From contig JAYKXP010000113.1 of NCBI GenBank assembly GCA_037176845.1, forward strand, positions 62,001-126,000: a stretch of 64,000 bases of DNA. Direction: 5' to 3'. Origin of the DNA: Paramarasmius palmivorus (lineage: Eukaryota; Basidiomycota; Agaricomycetes; Agaricales; Marasmiaceae). The notes under the pieces are model-generated. The model was not told where the DNA came from, did no database searches, and saw nothing but the letters and a program-made list of their open reading frames with translations. A program made the position numbers and the translations under genes. Of the stretch, positions 24,336 through 36,051 are shown one piece after another (position 1 is the first letter of the stretch; each line of letters starts with the position of its first letter).

Positions 24336-26229
24336 CTATTTTTGACGATGGACTTGCTCAAAGACTGCCTGAGCTTGACCCTCGACTTTCCGAATATACT
24401 CCCAATCACTAGTCATGTATACAGAGCGAAGCCAACGACACCATAATCTCGAAGCATTCTCTGCCGGAAGTCTATTTGCCACTGATTCAAGCAGCGACAA
24501 TGCAGCTGTGTTTCGAAGTCATTGATCAGCAATAACCCATAAACGAAAACGAAACTCACCTTCTCGTTCGTTCACATGAATCAGCCATTCCAAGTAACGC
24601 ATGATATAGTCACTATCATTACCGAAATGCAACATTCCGGATTCAAACGCATTGATTGAACGGGAGGTATCGCCACCTCCATATCTGAACTCGATTATTG
24701 CAGCTGCCTCGTACACAAGCCAAAATACGAGTAGAGTATCACTCTTGGCTCTGTCAAAGATAGACCGGAAACTCGTAAGCCCTTCAGTCCGAATCGCGAA
24801 CTGCATATACATGATGTAGGCAATTCCGAGACATTTGGAGAATGTCGAATTGAACGTTGGTTCACTTGAATACAAGCTCGATCGCAGTGCACAGATGATA
24901 TTTTCGAGGGCTGCTTTGGCTTGTTGATAGTTACTCATTGCCTCGAGTGTGTCCGCATAAGTCAAGTTCAAAATCGTGCTGATTAGAATATGAGCGCCAT
25001 TATAACTTGGAGGAGACAGCAGACCGACCTAGTACGATTTGCTCGGATACCGCGTCTCAATTGTACAAGGGCTTCTCGAGTCTTACCAGCTCTGAGGCAC
25101 GAGATATAAGACAGGTACCTTCGGGAAAGGACAATGAATAAATGGCAATGAGACTAGTACTGGGACTTACCAGATTTCTGCGTGGAATCTCAGTGCGTGG
25201 CATGCCTTATTATACGCAATGCGGAGCCGCTTCGTGAATACCTGGAGGTTGCCTAATACCTTCAGCGATAAGGGATCTCCCTCCTCCCATTCCAGGTAAG
25301 TGATCCAGTCTTGTACTGTTTGATCTCCACAGAAAGAGAACGGAGAAGAGGGGAGACATGATTGTGAACAAGTTGCGTTAGTTGAGGTCCCCATGGGACA
25401 CAAGTATTCCATATAGTGCTGGTATTTCTGCGCAACAAGTAGTGCACGGGAATACGATGGCAAGAGTCGGACAAAAGTTTCTTCGGCGCTGGCGCTGTTG
25501 TGAACACGTTCAAAGACCATCAACCTTGACCAAAAATTTGATAGATGCTCGAGGGGTATCTTAACGACCTGGTGCAGTGCCCTTTGAAGGGTCAGGTGAT
25601 CTCCAACCTAGTGACAGGGTCAGTATCTAGTACAGTGTTTGACGAAGATGACACCGCACCTGTTCCAACTCGTCCAAATATTGATCCCATAGTTCGCCGC
25701 TTTCTGTTTCATGAGCCACAAAGTCAAGGACGTACTGATACGCCTGTAGAATTGAGGATGGGCGGCGGAGTCTGTCTTAGTCGTCAAAGAATGAATGACG
25801 ATGGTGAAAATCTAGGTACTCACCGAATAAAAGCTACATACACAGTGCTTAATTCAACAGACGGGGAACGTTCCAGCTGCACCCGAAGGAGATCTTCAAT
25901 TTCTTTGTTTGTGTATGGGCTATTCGTAGACAACAATTTCTCAGCATATGCGACTTGAATTTTTGGCTGTGACGTCGATTCAGTACAGCTAGTCCCAATG
26001 AATTATCCTATCAACTCACATCGTAAGGAAAACATTCGAGCGCCGCCTCGTAGATTTTGATTGACTTTCCAGTGTGACTGCTACATTTGGCGAAGGACAG
26101 AAGACGATTCCACGTTCCAACGTCCCTAGGGTCGGGGTTGGTAGTCTGAACCGCCTCGGCGTCAGGATCCATGGCGTCTTTATCATCACACTGGAGGAAA
26201 TCCTCGTGAGATATAGACTGCGAAGGCAT
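24336..26229 (-). CDS. Rna14/CstF-77-like mRNA 3'-end processing protein (HAT repeats), short form
   Basis: Spliced minus-strand exons give a chain of HAT (half-a-TPR) repeats matching Rna14, the scaffold of cleavage factor IA (CstF-77 in animals), which acts in nuclear pre-mRNA cleavage and polyadenylation. Landmarks in order are DVGTWNRLLSFAKC, IKIYEAALECFP, IQVAYAEKLLS, AYQYVLDFVAHETESGELW, LHQVVKIPLEHLSNFW, DWITYLEWEEGDPLSL, NKACHALRFHAEIW, LGIAYIMYMQFAIRTEGL, MLHFGNDSDYIMRYLEWLI and LPAENASRLWCRWL. The stop at 24336-24338 follows FEQVHRQK. The protein is only about 470-500 residues long, whereas family members are usually about 680-1000. The C-terminal tail that binds Rna15 appears absent. 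The start at 26229 (MPSQSISHEDF) is the first methionine without an upstream hydrophobic run. Confidence 0.8.
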
Positions 26230-26450
26230 AATGCAAAGGAGAGTATAAGAGACAATAAACACTGAACGAAGTGACACAATCTTCAAGTCCCACGCTGCTT
26301 GGACAGATCCTCCAATACCTTCCATTCCTAGTATGCTCTCTGCGCACATGAAACTCCCAGAATCTTGACTCACTCATACCCACTTTATACTTCAAGCTTA
26401 GAATTGCACAGGCCTGTTACTGCAAAGAGGATTACAGCGAGAGTGATGGG

Positions 26451-26850
26451 AGCAGGGAGTAGGATCCACGCACCATATGAACAGCATTGATGTTTTCGCG
26501 AGTGGGTTTCCTGCATATCTCTACCTGAGTGACTCATGCCATTCCCCGCATCAGCGTTATAAAACGAAGACAATGAAGGGCCGGGTACCCTATGAACGGG
26601 TGGAGCAGAGATTCAAATTCCCGAACGACTTGTTGCTCTCGAACGCACGGACCTGTGATCACAGTGCTATCAAACGCGGATGCTAGGAGCAAGGTCCACA
26701 CACCGTGAAAATGAAGGGCCGGGTACCCAAGATTTTGAACGGGCGGAGCAGAGATTCAAATTCCCGAACGACTTGCTGCTTTCGAACATACGGACCTGTG
26801 GTCACAGCGCTATCGAACGCAGATGCTAGGAGCAAGGTCCACACACCATG
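26451..26850. repeat. Tandem duplication, 139-base unit
   Basis: Two adjacent copies (about 26572-26710 and 26711-26850) begin atgaagggccgggtaccc and end gagcaaggtccacacacc, with roughly 90 percent identity. A partial third copy of the 3' end lies at 26451-26480. There is no coding potential. Confidence 0.85.
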
Positions 26851-28842
26851 ACTGCAATAAGCTACATAGATGGCGATGGCATACATCTTGAATCCTGGTG
26901 AGTTTCCCGTACAATCCTGCTCGCATATGATTAATTAGATATCATACCAGGCATTCCCCATGCTAGCTATATTTACGGAAAACCCAGATGTAGCTCTTGG
27001 GTAACAGAATTTGTTCAATAAGAAGATGTCACCGTCGAATCGTGATAGAGGCTCTGGTCTGGGTGGTATGGCCTTTCCATGGTGATGCAGCTATATTTGC
27101 GTTTGCTGGCCAGCTCGAATTCGATCCCGCACCCAGTCCTGACCGTCAACAACGGGGCTCCATGCAAGTGGGCGATTTTCAATCACTCCTCCCGAGACAA
27201 GACGGCGAAGACCGATCCATATACGTTACACGGGCTGCCTAACCTAAATTGACAATTCGTGCGAACATACAGGCTCGGGGAGGTGGCGTTTAGTTGCTAC
27301 CTTGCATTTGGATATGAACAAGATCACCAGTGTGTGTTGGCGGCTGTGACTAGGCGCTGCTCTAAGGATCTGGCGGTGGTTTGGTCCCCGTCTTCTCGAC
27401 GCCTTCTGTGCCGAAGTGCTGTAGAAGCTCCTATGAAGCATCGAGTCCGGTGCTGGGTACTTGCGGTGGAGCAGGCAATAGACACAAGTCATCAGCAACC
27501 CAGGAAAGCAGACCTCGCAATCGGCTTCACTAATCACCGTTCAAGAGGTTAGATGAGGAAGATTGGGCTGGTGGTCCCGATGAAGTGGGGATGCTATGGT
27601 GGAGAATGGATGAAGTTGGCCGCCGTGTCTCGCCATCGAAGTACTCCTAGCATGCTCCAGACCTCCTCTTCAACAGCGAATCTTTTTGGCGTAGCATCTC
27701 CTTTTTCTCGACCCCTTTCAACAATATTCTTCGTCGTGAGGACAATCAGATACACCCACAGGTTTCAACCTTCTGCATGTTGCCATCCTGCCAATTATCT
27801 GCCTCCGTTCGCGGCCAGGCATATCAAGAGAAGGACCAACGGAAGGGTGGTTATAGCAAGTCGCCGCTTAGAACACTGAACTTGGTGCAGAAGACGAAGG
27901 GAGAGCTATGGTGGACTCCTGAGTTACATGTCGAATAATCTTGACGAGCAAACTCACCTGGCACCCCTTTTTCCCCCAATTCTACCCTCGGCTAGTGGCC
28001 TCCTGGTTCACGGTCGCCCTTTTCGCTAGTCCTAATCTCGGAGGGGACGTCGCAAAAGCTCGAGATTGTGACGTGGGTGAGGAAGGAATACAAGAGTCAA
28101 CATCATCCGGTCTCGCCGATCATATTTTGCAGAAGAGATCTTATGATCATCCCGACTCGAATTCCACAGTACCGTATATAGCATCGCGCTAGTTCGATTA
28201 TCCTCACTAGGAGGTCCTTTGGGCCTCGATAGGGCGGCGCTCAGCGACACTCGAGGCTCAGGATGGTGAAAAATCCAATTTTCCTCGCTGATGCCTCTGC
28301 GTAGATTTTGTCAAACTGTATATCTATATTCAGCTATCGAAGGGCGGTTGGGTGTTCTTGAACAGTGAACAGTGGGTCCCATAACATATGAGCGCCGATA
28401 CATACGTCTCCTCAGACTGAGACTCTCGCTAATATTCTCACCTGCCTGGTCACGGTTTCCAACAAAAGCGACTCCGCTTCGCCTCCAGCTCGATTATGCT
28501 GTGGTTGAGGTGAGCATTCTACAGTATGATACTCAACTCCCATGTAAACTCAATCACCTAATATTCAATCCAGCTTGTCTTAACTGTGCATTGCGGGAGA
28601 ATCAGGTCTCTGTTTACTCTGATGGCGGGCTACGTTGCAAAGACCTGGTTCAGGTCCAAGCAGCAACCATATTCGCAAAGACCACTCAACACAATAATAA
28701 GGGACAGCACTGTATCTCTCTACAATCTGCAATACGCACAAAGGGCTCATGCGACTCGGGCGTAACAATAGTCCCTTTCAACAACCGATATTTAAGCACT
28801 CTGCATTCCTACCATGCGATTCCCCCTCGTAATAGCTGTGCG
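26851..28842. other. Gene-poor stretch
   Basis: Only short frames without recognisable motifs occur here. Plus-strand frames at 27553-27879 and 28372-28842 lie upstream of the next gene and could include untranslated leader, but nothing supports coding. Confidence 0.35.
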
Positions 28843-31800
28843 ATGACTCCCGACTCTGCTCTTCCACTCGATCAAATGGATCTGGACCAACCCTTCTCTC
28901 TGGGTGGCCAGGGTGCTGATTCACCTAACACTAGCAAATGCACGTGTAAGCATGGACAACGCCGTGTTTAATGATGGTACTAACAAATTGAGACAGTTTC
29001 TGCTACAGCAATATCATCAAACGAAATTCCACGTGCAGGTCAGAAGAGACGAAGATCTACCGCAGACAGTTTGCTGCACGTTGTGGATGGCCGCCTGAAA
29101 CGTGCCCGAGTCGATGGCCCTGTGAGAGATCCGCCTTCGAAACAAGTAGAGGCTGAAGGTGTGTTTTTCGTCGTATAACACAGCGTCAACCTTTGCATTA
29201 ATATATGCTTACAGCTACTCGAGCACGAGATACACGACACACCTCTAGCCCACCCCAGGCTGCGCCTTCTACTCCGCCAGCCTCTGGCTCAGCCTTCTTC
29301 ACTTTCCGTCAACCAAAGGCCACCTCACAATCAATTCACCATCCGACCGTGGCTGACGATGCACCCAGCGTATCATTACCTGTCGCACCTACTGTTATGC
29401 CTGAATATGCCAACGACTCAATGAGTATAGACAACACGGCTCAATATGCATCCCCCAATTCGACTCCTTGCACGCCGGAAGTGCTAGAGGAACCGAACAT
29501 GTACAACCAACCTTCTCATCAGTCTGAGCATGTCAAGGTCGTGATCGACAACTCAGCTCAGGTTGATACAGATATACCTGCAGTACCCCTCTCAAATTTG
29601 CCGGTTTCCCCTTGCCCTCCCAATCCCGACAATTCCTGTCTCCCCATCGACCCAAGGATTGGTGAGACGGTCAAGAATACAGCAGAAGAACATGATCAAC
29701 GACCTGCAGACAAGTCTGATACCAATATGATTGATGCCAGTTCTGCTGTCCCTCCTTCTCCAGCCGACACAGCAGACAATATTCCCTCTCCCAAAACACC
29801 TTCTCGTGCCAATACAGCAGTTATCTCTGTTGATGACGCCCCTCCAGATGATCTGGAAGAGCCTTTGGCGGAAACATTTCCCAACGCTGGCTATGACGCA
29901 GATTACGATACCTCAGATGAAGAATGCGAACGCTCCATACGCAAGGGCTCGGTTTCGGTTTCTCGCTCCTCATCTTCCTCTTCCAGGCGCCTCCCGCTCC
30001 AGCCTCACCGTATCCCGATCCTCGACGACAGAGGTTCACAATACCCCGCTCGGCGTTCACTGACCGGAAGTCTCGCCGGTTCACAATGCAGCTCGGACAG
30101 TTCCTTCTACGAACATGAGAAATCCGAGCTTCCAGGTCATCGTTCTTCACCAAGAAGCGAATCAGCACGTTCCGGCTATCAGCCTCACGTTGAAACGGAC
30201 ATGCCACGGTCTTCGCGAGCGTCTCAGACTCGTGGTTCCCATTTCCAGAAAGAAGATTCCCCCTTACAGAGCCAATTTTCTCTCAGCATTTCTAGGGGCC
30301 CCATTTCGCACCCCTACGCCGAATCGGACGAAGAAGGAGCTCGACCTATTGATCCACACTTTTCGAGCCAGGAGCACTCTCTCAAGAGGACTGCGTCAGA
30401 GCGTCCCATTTTCCAGCCTTGTGTTGAATCAGAGATGTCTTGGTCCGGGGAAGAATCTGCGGACGAACACGTCCCAGTCTGTCATCCCTCTCCAAGCGGT
30501 ATATTTGATCACTCCGGCTCTTGGCCTCGGAGTAGTACTTCTCACCGCCTTCAACCTTCCCTAGGACATCCCTCCAATTTCCAGCCTTGCGTTGAATCAG
30601 AGATGTCTTGGTCTGAGGAAGAACATGTCCCAGTCCGTCATCCTTCCCCAAGCGGTATCCTTGATCACTCCGCTTCTCGGCCTCGTACTTCTCCGACTCA
30701 CAACCCAGTTCAACTCTCCAATTTTCGGCCTTGTGTCGAATCAGAGATGTCTTGGTCCGGGGAAGAATCTGCGGACGAACACGTCCCAGTCCGTCATCCT
30801 TCCCCAAGCGGTATCTTTGATCACTCCGGTTCTTGGCCTCAGAGTAGTACTTCTCACAACCTTCAACCTTCCCTAGGACATCCCTCCAATTTTCAGCCTT
30901 GCGTTGAATCAGAGATGTCTTGGTCAGAGGAAGAATCTGAGGAACACATTCCATTCCGTCATCTTTCCTCGTGGGGTATCTACGGTTCTCGGCTTCGTTC
31001 TTCTCATAGTCTTCGATCTTCCCCTGATCAACCTTCCATTCTCCGGCCTTGTGTCGAATCAGACATGTCTTGGTCTGAGGGAGTAGAATACATCCCAGCC
31101 CAACAATCCCCAAAGGCTGCTGATCACTCCAGTTCTCGGCCATCTAATTCTCACGACCTTCAGTCTTCCCTAGTTCCACCAATCTTACCGTACGAAAGTG
31201 ATCAAGAATCCATGTTCGACGTAATAAGGTCATATCCACGCACTCCCACACCCAACCCTGATCATATAGCTATGGAATTTATTGCACCCAGTATGCAGCA
31301 AGGCACTGCGTCTTTACTTTCCGACCATCCCGTAGTAGTTGACGAAGAAGGGTCCAGACGTTATCCAAGTCTTTATAAGGAGTCACCAGTGATTGAGGAA
31401 ACTCACGTTAAGATGGACGACAGAGAGGATAATTTGCGGAGAAACCCCCAACGATCCGAGTCATACCTCAGTGATCTCGACTCCGTGATGAATTATGACG
31501 AACGGTATCGTTCTCAATCTCCGCCCCCAGCAGCGCCTTTAGATGTCCACATGATGTCCGATGACGATCAACCGCAGAGGTCTTTCCCCAGTCAACTTCC
31601 TACAAAGCCAATCAGATTACCTCTCTATGCGGATGATTCCGACGAGCAGATCAGCGAGCCCGTGGATACCTTCTATGATGAAGGCACGTCTGCGAACATC
31701 CCTCAGTCTGAAATGCCTCAGTCTGAGGTGGCGTCTGTGACTATGAATGACACTTCTCATCATGAAGAAGACCTATTTTGGGAAGGGGAGTCAAGTAGAA

Positions 31801-33135
31801 GTATGGTAAGTCATGTGTACAACGTTCGATGGCCTTGTTGTTGACTTCCTTCGTAGGAAGCAGAAATGCTGAGACAAATGGACCCTAAAGTGAGTATTGT
31901 AATCGTTTCATCGTTGCGATACTCATCATTTACCACTCAGGCTAGAGCCAAATACGCTATCCTGGGCAAGCTCTGCGCGGAACTTGGGATGTCGCCTCAG
32001 CCTCGCACGCCCACCAACACGTCCCAACTCCCAGGTCAACCCAAGGCTTCCAGGTGTCCCCCCCTTCGGCGCGAAGAGGTCTACCAAAGCTCGGATGATG
32101 GATACAAAGCACCTGACCACAGGGAGGACATCGCCAATGTTTTTTACTGCGCTGTCAGAGACCAGATGATCCTCTTGACACAGCCTAACAATGCGCCGCT
32201 GCAGACAGTGTCGGTGCAACAGAGATTGATTTGGGAACGGACCATGATTGGTGGGCCAACAATCGACCATTTTACGCTGGAATTAGTCTCGCTACAACGC
32301 TGGAATGCCTGGAACAAGGAAGCGTGTCGAGTCTTCATCGAGTACTTCAAGACACTGGAGGGCAACGAAGATGCAAACGATGCGGCGATTAAACATGTGT
32401 TCAAGAACTATCTCAGAAGGCTACAGGGAAAAATGCAACAGCAAGCGCCGCTAGCACAGCATCAGCACCAGGAAGACGCGCAACGAGTTAGGCGATTGCA
32501 ACGTCAGCGCGGTGTAAGGCTCTTTAACATATATTGCTCGACCGTCGCTCAGTAATACATTTTTCAGATCGGGCATCGTAGGGTTCGTCAATTAGAATAT
32601 CGAGTCAAAAGGTCAAAGAATCACCCGACCCTACTCAAGATATTGAAGGCAAAACGCCTCATGAAGTTGGAAATCAACAGCGGCGATGAGTCGGACCCAG
32701 CGAAGCACCGTGAATACCACATCACTAGTCCAGCATGGAGATCTGGCGAGCTGTCGGACTACTTGAGGTATATGAGTGCGTTACACCTGGAAATGAAATA
32801 CCGGGGAAATGGAAAGTACACACCCGGAGAATTTCCCGCCCCTCGCCACGCTTCTGATCGCCCTCACACATTGTCAGACGTTGCTCCGAGTGGCCTTCCA
32901 GAAAACTGGTATGACCCCGTGTGGCTGAATGCTGACCCAGCCCGGCGAAGGGCCTTACGAGTCAAGGAGTGTGTGCCTCTTATACTTCCCGCTGAATTAG
33001 TCAGGTTAGTGACTACATTCCGATAGCCGAAGCCTGTATTAACAATCTTTTAGGCTTGCAAAACGATTTGAGAACGTCAAGAATAGGAAAACCTTGCCAC
33101 TTCCACCAAACCACCCCTCTGTAATTAACATTTAA
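28843..33135 (+). CDS. Large disordered repeat protein, function unknown
   Basis: The start at 28843 gives MTPDSALPLDQMDLDQPFSL. Intron 1 (about 28947-29039) joins to a basic exon (QKRRRSTADSLLHVVDGRLK), and intron 2 (about 29160-29214) joins to a very long exon running to about 31805. This exon is rich in Ser, Pro, Asp and Glu and holds at least five tandem units of about 50-56 residues (30411-31190), each with the core PCVES(E/D)MSWS and a variable HPSPSGIFDHS segment. Three further introns follow, then a conserved-looking C-terminal part: ARAKYAILGKLCAELGM, YHITSPAWRSGELSDYLRYM, LPENWYDPVWLNADPARRRA, ending at 33135. The total is about 1280 residues. The long disordered N-terminus and the folded C-terminus suggest a scaffold or nuclear protein, but no family is recognised. 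Confidence 0.7.
30411..31190 (+). repeat. In-gene tandem repeats, about 145-170 bases each
   Basis: Copies start near 30411, 30578, 30722, 30890 and 31041, each with ccttg(t/c)gttgaatcaga(g)atgtcttgg or a close variant. Two weaker copies may precede them (near 30178 and 30306). The reading frame is kept throughout. The repeats also create a long mirror frame on the minus strand that is not a gene. Confidence 0.85.
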
Positions 33136-33219
33136 CGTTATGTAGCTTGTTGTAGGTTTCTTATCTACCTATTTGTGGTACCTTATCAAAAGTGAAAATC
33201 CAGTTTTCATATACCAGGC

Positions 33220-35904
33220 TCAAAACAACATAGCATAAATGTCTGCATGGCGTGAAATCCACTCGAAATCGGAATCAAGAATATATCTAGGTTCAGGCAC
33301 AGTAAGTGAAAAATAGAGCAGAGCAACGACTGTAGCGGCCCAGGAGATGTGAAACAGACACTTGGCCACAAATTTCGCTCTGGTGACCTGTTCGTCAGTC
33401 AAATGTCAGTTTTGCCAACCCAACAATGAAACTGACAAACCATGTCGACGGTCATCAACGGCCCCGAGGTATTGTCAGCACCCCATTGATACATGTCCTC
33501 TGGTGGTGTTTCGTATTCGGTGAGTTCATCTTCTTCAATGTATTCACAGGCGGACGCCTGGTCGTCACTAAACACCTGAAAATCTTCCGATTCGAAGATA
33601 GATTGATAGTCGGACAGGTCCTCGTTTTCAATGACATCGCGGGCAGAAGCGTAATCACTAATGTCGCAAACCTGGTCAACAGATGAGTAAATACAGCCAC
33701 ATAGATCATTGGTACTATACCTCATCGAGTTGCATAGTTCCACTTAGATCCGGAGACGATCGCGGTGTGCTTGTCTCGAGGACCCCCGACCAGCTGAAAT
33801 TGTGCAACAAGTCCTTGTAGGTCTCAGAATCAAGATGCAGAAGTGATCAGCAGAATTACATACACTTGGATAGTGAAACCCAGACGCCACGGACTGGCTA
33901 GCCCTGGTGACTGATGTTCGAGTTGTAGCGTTGGGCCCGTCTTCCTCTTTGCTTGTCCCATGATACAACTCTTCTGCTATGGACCTGGGCAAACGAGTCG
34001 AAGTCGAAGGCTGAGGCCATCCCAGGCTCGTTTCGTGAGGGATTTCCGACAAAGTTATCTCGACGAGCCTCTCAAATGTCATATCGGGGATGAGTTTCTC
34101 CACCAACTGGTCCGTAGAACTGTCACCGAGGATTCCCAGCTCAGCCGCATGAGTACGGATTGGCTTAGGAATTTCGTGTCGACTCTGATCTAACGGCTGT
34201 TTAGTAGGTGCCTGTGATTCCCATTAAACGAGTTCTACAGAGTGATCATGCGAAATACCGAGAACTGAGAAGAGAAGTAAGCCTTTTGGCAGAGTTGAAT
34301 CAAACACTGAGCACGTCACTGTTTTTAAAAGAGAACTGAGTAGGGTTCTGATTTGCTCAGTCTTTTTGAGCGTCTGAGCCCGTACCTCCGAAAGGTAGGG
34401 TTGGTCATGGGGAAAACCGCCCAGGTGGGTATCTGTCAGGATTGTCTCGATGTGAATATCATCTGCGGCAACCATTAGATCGTGCTAATAAGATAAGTAT
34501 CAAAGGAAGGTCTACCGTGCTCATCCAAAACCGACTGTTTGGGTTTTGGATCTGTATGATGCCATAGATGCAGGCGAACGAGCTTGTTTGCGGCCCGATC
34601 AGCGTAATCCGTGAATCGAAACATCTCGTCGACAACTAATGCGCTTGGGGAGCTTCCCGTTAAGCACAAGCCGCTCTTGTGTCCATGTACCAATGAAGTG
34701 GCGATACTATTATAGTGATGTCCAGTTTCTTCGACTTCATCGCCAATGGCATTCTGTGGTTTTATGAGGTATTTGTCCGATAGGAACGTCTCACACTCAC
34801 TAGGTTCTCGTCAATTGAGCGGTGGACAAGGGAGGCCAGATTGATCAATAACTGGGTTCGGTCAAAATTCCTCTTACCAGAGCGTTTGAACTTATCGATT
34901 TCAGGGTACAATTTCAGGTTGAATAACTCTTGCATGGTTGAAGGCGACTGCATAGCAGGTGGATGAGGAGATAGTATTGTGGAAAGGCTTTGTTGTCATA
35001 CCCTATTCTCCACCTGCGATATAATTGATGAAGTCTCTTCGTATCCACTCCGTGAACAATCAACTGAAAGATGGCTACGCTGAGGTTCCATGGGCGGCTG
35101 TGGTGATGCTCCCGCGATAGTATGTGTTGCCAACCCAGTGGGGTCGTCAACGCTTGTGTCTAGCTGCGGATAGCATCAATATCGAGAATTCACCACTTGA
35201 GCGGGGGGAAATTGACAATCATGTTCTCGGACACGAGTTTTCGGAGCGCAACACACAGTTGTAACTCCTTTCTGCGCGTCTTCAGGATGCGTTCTCGGAT
35301 TCCGTCGAGTCGGTCAGGTAGATGAAGCGGATGCATTTGCCGGGACTTTTCGCGGATTCCGTCCGGCGCGCGCACTTCGGTAACATTCGCAACCAGAGAG
35401 GGATCGTCTGATATCTGGAACGAAGGGTCAATGGCAGGCGTATGGGTCCCAATATCCCACGAAGCGCACCTTCTCTTGCAACAAATGTATACTTTCAGCG
35501 ACTCCCTGCAAATTTCGGCGATGTTCTCGAATGTCATCCGTGGTGAAACCTAGGGTCATATAAAGTATGCTTTTGGAACCCCGGCCACGAAGCTGCTGGA
35601 GCTCAGCAGATGCGCTAGCGAGATGGCTTTCGACGAATAAGACACAATCGTCGATCCTATCCTTGATGATATTCTTTAGGATGGATCAGCGTTGGTCTTG
35701 CCCTATAGACAACGTCGAACGACGAACCAGTTCGTGGGTATCCTTCAAGGTCGTTATTTGGCACTGGGAGACCATGTGTTGAACGGCTAGGACGTCATCT
35801 TCCCGGTTTTTCTTGCATTCTTCAAAGATCTGGCGCGCGGTTTCCAGCGCAGACGTCGCCTTCATGTAGTGAGGAACAAAGAGATAACGCGAGCCGGGCA
35901 ACAT
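33220..35904 (-). CDS. Helical protein with C-terminal membrane anchor, function unknown
   Basis: This appears to be a multi-exon minus-strand gene. Early exons give SALETARQIFEECKKNRED and then VESHLASASAELQQLR; middle exons give long helices such as LVVDEMFRFTDYADRAANKL. A late acidic exon (33463-33672) includes DYQSIFESEDFQVFSDD. The last exon has a single membrane segment, CLFHISWAATVVALLYFSLTV, followed by about 25 residues ending HADIYAMLF and the stop at 33220. This is the layout of a tail-anchored or single-pass membrane protein with a large cytosolic or nucleoplasmic helical part. Start (35904 or 35865) and internal splice sites are uncertain, and it could be two genes. It sits downstream of the Dot1-like gene on the same strand. 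No family is recognised. Confidence 0.45.
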
Positions 35905-36051
35905 GTGCTTGGTAATTATGAGGTAGTCATACTTCTTCCAATGATATCGATCACAAAGATCAGGAGCACAGTCCAGGTTTCATCGCGAACGTTGAACGTC
36001 CTTGGGAAAACTCCCAGATGGCAAAGCCGCAATACACAATCATTACGTATC

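Noticed and set aside
30382..31143. Minus-strand open frame of 253 residues with repeats
   Set aside because: It is the mirror of the in-frame tandem repeats of the plus-strand gene. It has no start context or homology, and its repetitive content is explained by the sense gene.
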